A stretch of DNA of 64,000 nt, taken from CAAGNP01 sp964611185. GTDB lineage: Bacteria > Bacteroidota > Bacteroidia > Bacteroidales > UBA932. The stretch covers positions 1 through 64,000 of the forward strand of contig CAZSXE010000001.1 of NCBI GenBank assembly GCA_964611185.1. The letters run 5' to 3'. Each line of letters begins with the position of its first letter. The first letter of the stretch is position 1. A program made the translations under genes and the position numbers. Below the pieces are notes generated by a model. That model searched no databases, was not told the DNA's origin, and was given only the letters and a program-made list of their open reading frames with translations. Below are positions 27,553-36,374 of this stretch, in pieces.

Positions 27553-28326
27553 TTAAAAATGAACTTTTAATCCGTCGTAAGCGGGTGAGATGCCGTCGGG
27601 AAGAGCTTTTGCAAGCTCGGAATGACATTCTATCTGGTGAGAAAGGTGAGTGAGGTACGATCTTCGGGCACCGACCTTTTCACAAACTGCGATAGCCTGA
27701 CTAAGGGAGAAATGGGAGATGTGAGGTTCTCTTCTAATGGTGTTTATCACGAAGACAGATACCCCTTTCAGCTTTTCGATTTCAGCATCAGATATGTAAT
27801 TCGCATCTGTAATGTATCCTAACTTCCCGAATCTGAAGCCTAAAACAGGGAGAGTGTAGTGCATGGCTCTGATGGGAATGATTTCAATCTCTTTAATTGT
27901 AAAAGGATTTTCATCTATAGTGTGTAGGTCATAATCGGGGACTCCGGGATATTTTTCTTCCTTAAATGCGTATGCATATTCCTGCCTGAGTGAGTTTTGG
28001 ACCCTTTCTTCCGAATATATCGGCATCCCGATGTGCTGAAAGTAATTATATGCGCGAACATCGTCAAGCCCTCCTGTGTGGTCTTTATGCTGATGTGTCA
28101 GAAGAATAGCGTCTATTTTGCAAATATCTTCTCTGAGCATCTGCTGACGGAAGTCCGGACCTGCATCTATGACAAGCTTAAGCCCTTCATATTCAATATA
28201 TGCAGAAGTTCTTAGTCTTTTATCTTTAGGATCTTTCGATGTGCAGACGGGGCATTTACAGCATATCATCGGAATACCCTGAGATGTCCCTGTCCCTAAA
28301 AATGTAATTGAATTATCCTTTTGCAT
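27553..28326 (-). CDS. Metallo-beta-lactamase-fold hydrolase, PhnP-like
   Basis: A 257-residue metal-dependent hydrolase. FLGTGTSQGIPMICCKCPVC at the N-terminus and LLTHQHKDHTGGLDDVRAYN, with the HxHxDH metal motif, resemble cyclic-phosphate phosphodiesterases of the PhnP group. ITDANYI, INTIRREPHISHFSLSQAI and LTHLSHQI supply further metal ligands. A Cys-rich N-terminal loop (CCKCPVC) probably binds a structural zinc. There is no phn operon here, so the physiological substrate is open. A minus-strand TACCTTTG box (28331-28338) lies only 4 bases from the start codon. Confidence 0.9.
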   Translation of the reverse strand: MQKDNSITFLGTGTSQGIPMICCKCPVCTSKDPKDKRLRTSAYIEYEGLKLVIDAGPDFRQQMLREDICKIDAILLTHQHKDHTGGLDDVRAYNYFQHIGMPIYSEERVQNSLRQEYAYAFKEEKYPGVPDYDLHTIDENPFTIKEIEIIPIRAMHYTLPVLGFRFGKLGYITDANYISDAEIEKLKGVSVFVINTIRREPHISHFSLSQAIAVCEKVGARRSYLTHLSHQIECHSELAKALPDGISPAYDGLKVHF

Positions 28327-28330
28327 AGTT

Positions 28331-28338
28331 CAAAGGTA
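28331..28338 (-). promoter_or_regulatory. -7 box of the PhnP-like/MaoC-like operon
   Basis: The minus strand reads TACCTTTG, ending 4 bases before the ATG at 28326. Transcription would begin at or next to the start codon, implying a leaderless or nearly leaderless mRNA. Confidence 0.55.
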
Positions 28339-28359
28339 GTCAAAATTCATTATTCTTAC

Positions 28360-28367
28360 TAACTTTG
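28360..28367 (+). promoter_or_regulatory. -7 box of the RsmI-like/folB/mtaB operon
   Basis: TAACTTTG matches TAnnTTTG and lies 21 bases before the ATG at 28389, in a divergent spacer with the PhnP-like gene. Confidence 0.6.
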
Positions 28368-28388
28368 CATCTAATTATTTAGAAAAAA

Positions 28389-29096
28389 ATGGTTAAAGGC
28401 ACATTGTATCTTGTTCCGTCTCCTCTTGGCGATAATTCTCCTTCCGAGGTGATACCCCTATATGTATTTAATATCCTATGCAATATTAAATTCTTTGCAG
28501 TCGAGGAGATTCGTACTGCAAGGAGGTATCTCTCTTCCATAGGATTTAAGGGGAAGATAGATACTTTGTCATTTTATGAAATCAATGAGCATACTACCTT
28601 AGAGGATGTGGATAGGGTAACTGATATTTTATTACAAGGATTCGATGTCGCTCTTATCTCGGAGGCAGGTCTTCCGGCAGTGGCAGACCCCGGTGCTCAA
28701 TTAGTGGAAAGTGCTCATAATCACGATATTACGGTAGTGCCTTTTGTCGGACCTTCTTCTTTGATGCTTGCCCTTATGTCTTCTGGTATGAACGGTCAGC
28801 AATTTGCATTTTCAGGTTATTTGCCTGTAAAAGGGGGAGAAAGGAGGGAAAAAATCAAGGAACTTGAGAGATTTTCCTCTTCTAAGGGTCAGACACAGAT
28901 TTTTATTGAAACACCATACCGTAATGATTCTTTATTTGAAGATATTTTGAATGTATGTAATCCCGAAACAAAAATTTGCATTGCGGCGGATATCACCCTT
29001 CCTTCGCAATATATAAAGACAAGATCGGTGAAAGATTGGAAAAAAAATTTGGTTACAATAGGCAAAAGACCTTGTGTGTTTTTATTATTAGCTTAA
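28389..29096 (+). CDS. SAM-dependent methyltransferase, RsmI/tetrapyrrole methylase fold
   Basis: A 235-residue protein of the tetrapyrrole-methylase superfamily. GTLYLVPSPLGDNSP at the N-terminus, FAVEEIRTARRYLSS, the SAM-binding block VALISEAGLPAVADPGAQLV and FSGYLPVKGGERREKIKEL with FIETPYRN match the RsmI group, which 2'-O-methylates C1402 of 16S rRNA. Bacteroidota often carry a second, diverged paralogue of this kind; GDNSPSEVIP instead of the usual GNL.DITLR suggests this is that paralogue. Its target is therefore uncertain. It is first in an operon with folB (4 bases) and mtaB. Confidence 0.88.
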   Translation: MVKGTLYLVPSPLGDNSPSEVIPLYVFNILCNIKFFAVEEIRTARRYLSSIGFKGKIDTLSFYEINEHTTLEDVDRVTDILLQGFDVALISEAGLPAVADPGAQLVESAHNHDITVVPFVGPSSLMLALMSSGMNGQQFAFSGYLPVKGGERREKIKELERFSSSKGQTQIFIETPYRNDSLFEDILNVCNPETKICIAADITLPSQYIKTRSVKDWKKNLVTIGKRPCVFLLLA

Positions 29097-29100
29097 AATT

Positions 29101-29466
29101 ATGGATAGATTAGAGATAAATGATATGATTTTCTTTTCAAGACACGGTTGTTTTGATGAGGAGAAAAAAATAGGCAATAAATTTATTGTCCATTTTTCAG
29201 CTGAGACAGATATGAGTGCTGCTGCTATTTCGGATTCGCTCGATGATGCAGTAGATTATCAAAAAATATATAAAATCATTAAAGAGGAGATGGGGATTAC
29301 ATCCAATATTTTGGAAAATGTAGGTGGTCGTATTCTGAAAAGAATCAGAGAAGCATTTCCATCGCTTGTGTCGGCTGAAATTTCCATATCCAAGTTAAAT
29401 CCCCCCATCGGCGGGCAGGTAGGCTCTTTTAAAGTGAGTATGAGTTATGGAAATGAAAATCAATAG
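29101..29466 (+). CDS. folB: Dihydroneopterin aldolase
   Basis: FolB converts dihydroneopterin to 6-hydroxymethyl-dihydropterin in folate synthesis. At 121 residues it has the normal length. The N-terminus LEINDMIFFSRHGCFDEEKKIGNKF contains the conserved HG.(x)EE-type active-site block, VDYQKIYKII follows, and the C-terminal ISISKLNPPIGGQVGSFKVSM has the conserved Lys and Pro. It lies 4 bases after the methylase gene, and its last 20 bases overlap the start of mtaB. Confidence 0.95.
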   Translation: MDRLEINDMIFFSRHGCFDEEKKIGNKFIVHFSAETDMSAAAISDSLDDAVDYQKIYKIIKEEMGITSNILENVGGRILKRIREAFPSLVSAEISISKLNPPIGGQVGSFKVSMSYGNENQ

Positions 29467-30706
29467 TGTCGCTTTCGTTACCCTCGGATGTAAATTGAAT
29501 TATTCCGAAAGTTCTACTTTTGCAAGGCAATTTTCTGATAACGGATATCAAATCGTGCCATCCTCCAAGCGTGCTGATATTTATGTGGTAAACACTTGTT
29601 CCGTAACAGAACATAGTGATAAAAAGTGCCGAAATATTATCAGACGACTTCATCAAATTAATCCTGAAGCTATCATAGCTGTTACAGGGTGCTACGCTCA
29701 ATTAAAATCGGAAGAGATATTGAATATAGAAGGGGTGGATTTGGTTATAGGGGCTCAGAACAAAGGGGAGTTGTTTGCTAAAGTAGCAGAGATTGATAAA
29801 AAGGGGAGAGGCAGTATTTGTTCCTGTGATATTAACAAGGTCTCATCCATATTCCCCGCATATTCAAGCGGAGAGCGTACAAGGTCATTTTTAAAGGTAC
29901 AGGATGGATGTGATTATAAGTGTTCATACTGCACAGTCCCTTATGCAAGGGGTAAAAGCAGAAATCTTCCTATTGACCTTTTGGTCGATGAAGCTCGTAA
30001 AATCTCCTCTTCGGGGATTAAAGAGATAGTACTGACCGGTGTCAATATCGGTGATTACGGAAAAACAACAGGAGAATCCTTTTTACCTCTGCTGCAAGCC
30101 CTTAATGAGGTGGATGGAATACAGAGATATAGAATATCTTCCATCGAACCAAATCTTCTTACAGATGAGATTATCAGGTGGATTTCATCGGGAACCAAAT
30201 TTTTACCCCATTTTCATATCCCTCTCCAATCTGGATGCGACTCCATACTTGCAGCGATGCGCAGAAGGTACAATACGGATATGTTTAGAAAAAAAATTGA
30301 TATGATCCGTTCAAAAATTGACAATGTTTTTTTGGGTATTGATGTTATTGTCGGATTCCCGGGTGAGAGTGAAGATGATTTTATGACTACATATCATTTT
30401 CTTGAAGAGATTCACCCTGCATTTCTTCATGTATTTCCATATTCAAAACGCCCCGGTACCCCTGCTGCCGAGATGATTCAGGTAATAGATTCAATTAAGG
30501 ACAATAGGGTGAGGCTGCTGGAAGAGCTGTCAGACAGACTTCATTCAGATTTCTACAACAATAACAGGGGGAAAGAAGAGGAAGTCCTCTTTGAAAGTAC
30601 CGTTAAAGGGGGAAAAATGTACGGATATACCCGTAATTATCTTCGTATTGAGCATCAATATGACAAGTCTCTTATTGGAAAAATCGTAAAAATCGTAATT
30701 CCTTAA
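29447..30706 (+). CDS. mtaB: tRNA t6A37 methylthiotransferase MtaB
   Basis: MtaB converts t6A at position 37 of tRNA to ms2t6A, using two iron-sulphur clusters. The N-terminal domain has its three cluster Cys in TLGCKLNYSE, NTCSVTEHSDKK and TGCYAQ. The radical SAM motif is CDYKCSYCTVPYARG. IVLTGVNIGDYG, LPHFHIPLQSGCDSIL, RRRYNTDMF and GFPGESEDDF are typical of the MtaB branch rather than MiaB or RimO. A C-terminal TRAM domain (EEEVLFESTVKGG) binds RNA. It has 419 residues, and the start overlaps folB by 20 bases, suggesting translational coupling. tsaD, which makes the t6A substrate, lies 5 kb away. Confidence 0.95.
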   Translation: MEMKINSVAFVTLGCKLNYSESSTFARQFSDNGYQIVPSSKRADIYVVNTCSVTEHSDKKCRNIIRRLHQINPEAIIAVTGCYAQLKSEEILNIEGVDLVIGAQNKGELFAKVAEIDKKGRGSICSCDINKVSSIFPAYSSGERTRSFLKVQDGCDYKCSYCTVPYARGKSRNLPIDLLVDEARKISSSGIKEIVLTGVNIGDYGKTTGESFLPLLQALNEVDGIQRYRISSIEPNLLTDEIIRWISSGTKFLPHFHIPLQSGCDSILAAMRRRYNTDMFRKKIDMIRSKIDNVFLGIDVIVGFPGESEDDFMTTYHFLEEIHPAFLHVFPYSKRPGTPAAEMIQVIDSIKDNRVRLLEELSDRLHSDFYNNNRGKEEEVLFESTVKGGKMYGYTRNYLRIEHQYDKSLIGKIVKIVIP

Positions 30707-30710
30707 TATA

Positions 30711-33700
30711 TTAATAAAATCTATAAGGCGATTCTTTAGGTTTGAGAATCTGTTTTTCTTTCTCTTCAGCCTCTTTTGCCTCCTTGATGAGGGCTTTCTC
30801 GGCTTCGAGGATTTGCTGTGTTTCGTATGCTTCTCGTCTCTTTTTACTATAGAAAATACTTCTGTAAAGCTCTCCGAATGTATCGAATTCATCTTGGTAG
30901 GTAAAGCCTATGCCGTTTCTCTGTGTGTTGTCGAGATAGTTGGAATAGTCGTCGGCAGAGCGGGTGAAAGCATTTATTCTGAATTTTCCTTTTTTATCAA
31001 TCTTTACTTCTGCTTCAAAGTTTCCCATCCAGCTTTTAGATGAATTGGCGCTGTTTCCCACATTGCCGTTTATTACTACCCTGTTGTTAAATGCCTGATA
31101 TGAAAGGGCTACATCGAACATATCTTTCCCTTTTTTATCACCCGGCTGGTAATTGAGGCCGAGGTCAAGCGGTATTCCAAGCTGCCTGAATACATTGTTG
31201 AACTGGTTTGAGAGCATTTCTCCGGCATTTGAATAAAGAATTGTAGAGTTATTAACAATACCCGACTGTTCATCAGGTACGAAACTTCCCGATATGAGAA
31301 GGGCCATAAACTGTTTTTGGACTTTGTCGGCTGTACTGAGAGCACTTTCTACTCTCCCTTTGGTAATAGGATCCAAATCGGGAACATCTATGGAAAAAGA
31401 GAGGTTAGGATTCATTATAGAACCGGATATATGAAGACCGCAATCCACATTTCTTCTGTTTCCTACCGAGCTTGTATCGGATATGAGAGTAGAAATAGAT
31501 GCCTTGGTGCGATATGTAGCTCCTACATTCAGACTTGTATTCATAATGCCACCGTTGAAAGCAATATTCCCTCCGTGGTTGATAATAAAATCTTTTGCGG
31601 TCAAGCCCAATAGAACAAATTTGTAGCTCCCTTCGTCTATCGTGTAATCCCCTTTGAGGTCAAGTATGTCCCTTGAAGGATTAACATCTATGTCTATAGT
31701 TCCGGAACCCTTGCATTTGAGAATATCCCCAAGCTGTTTATTGATTTCAATAAATAATTCAGTATCCGATGTGACATTGGCTTTAGCCTTTAGTTCAAAT
31801 TTGAATTTTTCTTTTGATTTCTTTTCTTTTGAGAGAAATTCTTCTTCGTAGGGGTCGATATTTTGTATTGTTTTTTGCGTAAATGAGAGGAGATCCGAGT
31901 TCGTAGCTGAAGCAGAAGAGGAGAGAGGAATATGAATTGAAGATTTCGCATCGGTGGCAAAAATAACATCCATAAACAGATCGTTGATAGGACCTGTGAT
32001 ATTGACCATGCCGCTACCGTATGCAGTACCGTAAAAAGTCTGATTGTCGCCCTCTTTGGTATCGAGACATTGTAAGTTTTTGAACGATAGCTTGGTATCT
32101 AAGTATATATCCTTAAAAAATCTATGATTTATCCCTCCGCTAAGTGTGGCAGAATTGTGGTACTGATCTTTCACTTCGACACCCATGAAAGAGACCCCTG
32201 TTTCACTCATTTCAATGGGGCCATTAAGAATGTACGGTACTTTGGTAAAAGCAGGAGTAAAATGGAAATCATCAAATTTAGTGTTATAGCTTGTAAGATT
32301 TAATTTATCAAATGTCCCTATAAGTTCTAAATCGCCTGTTATTGATCCTGAAATGTCGGTAAGGATGTTATTAATAAACGGTTCAAGATATGTAAGGGTA
32401 AATTCGGAAAGTGAAACATTCAAATTGATAAATCTTCCTTTTGGCTGGTAATAACCGGAGATATTAAGAGGTGCACTATCCATGTACTTATTGGAGACAA
32501 GAAGATTTATCCTCTCTTTTGATTTGTCCCATTTGCTCAGGATATTCAGCTTGCCTACTTGGTTCTCGAAAATTGAAACATCGTTTCCACTAATATTCAT
32601 TATAATATTCGGATCACCGAAAAGATTGGAAGCAAAAGCATCTCCTGTGAAAAAACCGCTAAGTTTCATGTCGTTACTGAACAACGAATTAATAATGGAT
32701 ATATCGAAATTATCCAAATCTACTTTCATTGTGTCAGATGGATTTGATGAAATACACCCGTTTATTTTAATTTTCTGGTCTTGATTGCGAAGAGAAAAGT
32801 TATCAAAAACATAATTTTTTTTGCTTACTCTGATATTGCACGGAGTGAAAATCCATCTGTAATTTTCAAAAAATAATTCCGACTCATTGATTGAAATATT
32901 GGTTCTAAGGTCGTTAGATATGTCTCTATCGAAAAATACATCTGTGGAAAAGGAGAGTTTGTTGGTGTGCTCTCCCTCATTTTCATAGAGATATTTAAGA
33001 TTAATAACCCCGTCACCGGATGTTATGTCAAACCGATTATTATTGATTTTTATATTGCCGAAATTTAAACTTTCCGAATTTATACCGCATAATAAGAGTG
33101 AATCTCGATTTTTAAGAAGTAAAGAGATGTTCTTGATAGAATTTGTTTTTAACCCGATTCTCTTAGAGTCAAGGGCTACCATCAGGCTGTCTTCTTTATT
33201 GAGGGAAATGCTAAGTGTGGTGCTGTCGGCAATGTATAAGCCGTTAGATAGAATATTGCATACCGGTTTCATATTGAATGTCTGAAGAGAAAAATTCATT
33301 TCTCCATTTTCTTCCTCTTCGACAGCGTGTTTATTTTCTGTCTTTTTGGTGAAAATGTTACTGAATTGATTGTAAATCAGTATATTGGTAAGTCTGTTAA
33401 TGGAATTAACAGGTGAGCCGGTAGTGGTCATTTTTGCATTAAGAAACGAGGAATTAAAATCAAAAACATAATTATTATCCTTGAAAACGGAGTTAAGATA
33501 TATGGAACCTATATTATTTTCTCCGGTTTCGTTCCAATAAGTGAGGTTATTGATATTTATATCTCCGATTAGTTCTTTTTTCTTATTGATTGATATATTA
33601 GCTATAGTTCTGAGACTTATTTGTGAAACATTACCGTCTTTTACCAAATTTAGAGCTGCCAAATCTGCAAAAGAAATGTCTGCGTAACAATTATATTCAC

Positions 33701-35282
33701 TGTCTTGAGTAATATCCGATAGTGAAAATACCCCTTGAAGGATAAAATGAAGATTGGGGTCATGACTGATTATCCTTCCGTCGAATTTATTACTTGAGTA
33801 GTTCCCGACAGCAAAAATATTTGAATAATTGTAGTCGTTAAAACCGAATTTTTTGACATTCAGAGAGTCGAGTCTAATCTCAGTACCTCCATGTTTTTTA
33901 TCTTTTATAATAGCTTCAAGAGTGGATGTAACGGAGGCTCTTCCTATGTTTTTAACATTGATGATTTTGCCGAGATTCAATTCTTCAGTGCGGATTTTTC
34001 CTTTCAGAGAAAGTCCATTGATTTTACCACTGTTAAGCATCGATACATTGAAGGAGGCCTTTCCGGCAGAGGGTGAAGAGATATCTCCCGATGCTTTCAT
34101 TTTATTAATGGAGCCGTCAAAAATACAACTTAGCAGATAATTGTCTCCTTTGGAAATGGAAGATATTTTATTGTTTGGCTTCTCTCCTTGGAATGAGGCT
34201 ATTATGGTAGCAATATCTTCGGCGTTTGTGGAAAGTGAGCTGATGTATCCATTGAAAACAGTTTTGTTAATATCAGGAAGGCCTTTCATCGTGGTAGAGA
34301 GGTCTATGATGGTTCTACCGGTGGAGGATTTTACATTTAATGATGATATTTTCATATTGGACACCGGTCCACTGACTATTCCGGAAACGGTTAGTGAAAG
34401 TGTGCTTTTAGCGAGAGAAGGGGTGAAAAAAGCAATAGTTCTGAAATCCACTGTGCTACCTCGTAGGTCTGCACCGAGCGAAATTTTATTTACAAAATCT
34501 TTAGTGTCGTTTCCGCTTTTATAACCGAATGAAAGATACTTGGCAGTAACTGTAGAGTAATCATCTTTCAATGTCATATTTTCAAGCGATGTGGATCGAG
34601 AATCCATGGAAAAAAATCCTTTCAGTTCATGTAGATTAATTCCGCATTTTTCACTGCATGATAATTTGTGTATCCTGCATGTGATTTTTCCTTTTTTATG
34701 TGAAATTCTATTAATTCTTGCGTTAATATCACTGGCAAATATGTCAGTATAGTCCATGCACCCCTTGCTTACAGGTTTCTCAGGCTTTTTTAAAGATTTG
34801 TACCTGAAATCAAAATTTTTAATTCTAAGCTCTCCGAGATAAATATCGGGAATAGTCCCTTTTGAGTCTTTTTTCTTATTATTATCAATTTTGAAAATTC
34901 TCGAAATATTGGATTGATGGTTTTCCTCTTCAGAATACAAAAAATGTCCGTCTGAGATAGTGACTCTGTGGGCTTTAATATTGCCCCGCAAGATGTTTTG
35001 GGTTGAAACATTTACTGTGAGTTTCCCGATGTGGGCAAGGGTATCTCCCTCCATTCCCGTTATGGTTACTTCCTGCAAAATCACCCTATTGTAAAAAATA
35101 ATTATGAGCTTGTCAATGGAAGCCTTTCCATCGATGTATTGTTCAATTTTGGTAACTGCCTTTTTGGCTGCATAAGTCTGTATCCAAGGGACTTGCAGAG
35201 ATATATATGCAAGAGCAGGGATAAGCCCGAGAAAAATCAAGGCACCAAATACTATTTTTTTATATGTTTTTATATCAATAAT
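30711..35282 (-). CDS. tamB: TamB-like translocation and assembly protein
   Basis: TamB/AsmA-type proteins span the periplasm as a lipid- or protein-transporting groove. The N-terminus is a single membrane anchor (FGALIFLGLIPALAYISLQ) followed by about 1400 residues of repeating short beta strands and a C-terminal TamB/DUF490 domain (QPGDKKGKDMFDVALSYQAF). No ATG precedes the anchor. The TTG at 35240 would cut into the membrane segment, whereas the open frame continues upstream through KTYKKIVFGA to a TGA at 35292-35294. ATT at 35282 or 35279, just after a -7 box, is a plausible start, giving about 1523 residues. Its charged tail (KEAEEKEKQ) is typical. It is convergent with mtaB (4 bases apart). 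Confidence 0.9.
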   Translation of the reverse strand: MIDIKTYKKIVFGALIFLGLIPALAYISLQVPWIQTYAAKKAVTKIEQYIDGKASIDKLIIIFYNRVILQEVTITGMEGDTLAHIGKLTVNVSTQNILRGNIKAHRVTISDGHFLYSEEENHQSNISRIFKIDNNKKKDSKGTIPDIYLGELRIKNFDFRYKSLKKPEKPVSKGCMDYTDIFASDINARINRISHKKGKITCRIHKLSCSEKCGINLHELKGFFSMDSRSTSLENMTLKDDYSTVTAKYLSFGYKSGNDTKDFVNKISLGADLRGSTVDFRTIAFFTPSLAKSTLSLTVSGIVSGPVSNMKISSLNVKSSTGRTIIDLSTTMKGLPDINKTVFNGYISSLSTNAEDIATIIASFQGEKPNNKISSISKGDNYLLSCIFDGSINKMKASGDISSPSAGKASFNVSMLNSGKINGLSLKGKIRTEELNLGKIINVKNIGRASVTSTLEAIIKDKKHGGTEIRLDSLNVKKFGFNDYNYSNIFAVGNYSSNKFDGRIISHDPNLHFILQGVFSLSDITQDSEYNCYADISFADLAALNLVKDGNVSQISLRTIANISINKKKELIGDININNLTYWNETGENNIGSIYLNSVFKDNNYVFDFNSSFLNAKMTTTGSPVNSINRLTNILIYNQFSNIFTKKTENKHAVEEEENGEMNFSLQTFNMKPVCNILSNGLYIADSTTLSISLNKEDSLMVALDSKRIGLKTNSIKNISLLLKNRDSLLLCGINSESLNFGNIKINNNRFDITSGDGVINLKYLYENEGEHTNKLSFSTDVFFDRDISNDLRTNISINESELFFENYRWIFTPCNIRVSKKNYVFDNFSLRNQDQKIKINGCISSNPSDTMKVDLDNFDISIINSLFSNDMKLSGFFTGDAFASNLFGDPNIIMNISGNDVSIFENQVGKLNILSKWDKSKERINLLVSNKYMDSAPLNISGYYQPKGRFINLNVSLSEFTLTYLEPFINNILTDISGSITGDLELIGTFDKLNLTSYNTKFDDFHFTPAFTKVPYILNGPIEMSETGVSFMGVEVKDQYHNSATLSGGINHRFFKDIYLDTKLSFKNLQCLDTKEGDNQTFYGTAYGSGMVNITGPINDLFMDVIFATDAKSSIHIPLSSSASATNSDLLSFTQKTIQNIDPYEEEFLSKEKKSKEKFKFELKAKANVTSDTELFIEINKQLGDILKCKGSGTIDIDVNPSRDILDLKGDYTIDEGSYKFVLLGLTAKDFIINHGGNIAFNGGIMNTSLNVGATYRTKASISTLISDTSSVGNRRNVDCGLHISGSIMNPNLSFSIDVPDLDPITKGRVESALSTADKVQKQFMALLISGSFVPDEQSGIVNNSTILYSNAGEMLSNQFNNVFRQLGIPLDLGLNYQPGDKKGKDMFDVALSYQAFNNRVVINGNVGNSANSSKSWMGNFEAEVKIDKKGKFRINAFTRSADDYSNYLDNTQRNGIGFTYQDEFDTFGELYRSIFYSKKRREAYETQQILEAEKALIKEAKEAEEKEKQILKPKESPYRFY

Positions 35283-35294
35283 TATTTTATCTCA

Positions 35295-35302
35295 CAAAAA
35301 TA
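35295..35302 (-). promoter_or_regulatory. -7 box of tamB
   Basis: The minus strand reads TATTTTTG. It lies 12 bases before the first candidate start (ATT 35282) and forms a divergent pair with the tsaD box. Confidence 0.5.
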
Positions 35303-35316
35303 ATAAATAATATGAG

Positions 35317-35324
35317 TATTTTTG
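35317..35324 (+). promoter_or_regulatory. -7 box of tsaD
   Basis: TATTTTTG matches TAnnTTTG and lies 15 bases before the ATG at 35340. It overlaps the upstream TTG (35322), arguing for the ATG start. Confidence 0.55.
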
Positions 35325-35339
35325 CACAAAATAAATACT

Positions 35340-36374
35340 ATGTCATTAACAATTCTTGGAATAGAATCCTCTTGTGACGACACTTCTGCTGCGGTGATTA
35401 GAGATGGTTATCTCCTTTCAAATGTTATGGCATCTCAAGAAGTGCATCGTAAATATGGTGGAGTTATCCCTGAGCTTGCTTCAAGAGCTCATCAGCAAAA
35501 TATATTACCTGTTGTATATCAAGCGCTTAAAGAGGCCCAGACAGACAAAAACGATATTGATGCTATCGCTTTTACCAGGGGACCGGGTCTTCTCGGTTCA
35601 CTTTTGGTCGGCACCTCTTTCGCCAAGGGTCTTTCGGTTTCGACTGGTAAACCGTTGATTGAAATTAATCATCTTCAAGGTCATATCCTATCTCATTTTA
35701 TTCAGGTAAAAGGGAAAGAAAAGCCTGTTCCTACTTTTCCTTTTTTGACATTGCTTGTTTCGGGTGGCCACTCTCAGATAGTCAGGGTGGATGATTATCT
35801 TAAATTTGAAATACTGGGGCATACCATAGACGATGCAGTGGGAGAAGCATTCGATAAGTGTGCAAAAATATTGGGGTTGGGTTACCCGGGCGGTCCCATT
35901 GTCGATAAGTTTGCGAAAGAGGGTAATCCTGGAAAATTTTCTTTTTCCAAACCTCATATTCCCGATTTGAATTACAGTTTCAGCGGAATAAAAACCTCTC
36001 TACTTTATTTTCTGAGGGATCAGGTAAAGGATAACCCCGATTTTATAGCTGATAATATCGCCGATATATGTGCTTCTTTTCAGAAAGCACTCATAGATAT
36101 TCTGATGGATAAATTCATTAAAGCGGTAAAGCAGACAGGTATCAAGCAGGTTGCCATTGCCGGAGGGGTATCAGCTAATTCCGGATTAAGGGAGCGGATA
36201 GTTTCCGAGGGGATTAAACGCGGATGGACCACTTTTGTTCCCGAATTCAGGTTTACCACCGATAACGCCGCTATGATTGCCATTACAGGGATGTTTAAAA
36301 TGAGGGCCGGCCTTTTTTCTCCTCTTGATATTGCCCCCATTTCCCGTGCACTTGATTATAATTCAGCCCGATGA
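35340..36374 (+). CDS. tsaD: tRNA t6A37 threonylcarbamoyltransferase subunit TsaD
   Basis: TsaD transfers the threonylcarbamoyl group to A37 of ANN-decoding tRNAs, with TsaB and TsaE. The ASKHA-fold protein starts SLTILGIESSCDDTSAAVI. The metal-binding pair lies in EINHLQGHILSHF. FLTLLVSGGHSQIVRV, DDAVGEAFDKCAKILGLGYPGGP, VAIAGGVSANSGLRE and RFTTDNAAMIA are all conserved. I chose ATG 35340 (344 residues) because the TTG at 35322 lies in the promoter. Its stop overlaps the next gene by 4 bases (ATGA). Confidence 0.97.
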   Translation: MSLTILGIESSCDDTSAAVIRDGYLLSNVMASQEVHRKYGGVIPELASRAHQQNILPVVYQALKEAQTDKNDIDAIAFTRGPGLLGSLLVGTSFAKGLSVSTGKPLIEINHLQGHILSHFIQVKGKEKPVPTFPFLTLLVSGGHSQIVRVDDYLKFEILGHTIDDAVGEAFDKCAKILGLGYPGGPIVDKFAKEGNPGKFSFSKPHIPDLNYSFSGIKTSLLYFLRDQVKDNPDFIADNIADICASFQKALIDILMDKFIKAVKQTGIKQVAIAGGVSANSGLRERIVSEGIKRGWTTFVPEFRFTTDNAAMIAITGMFKMRAGLFSPLDIAPISRALDYNSAR

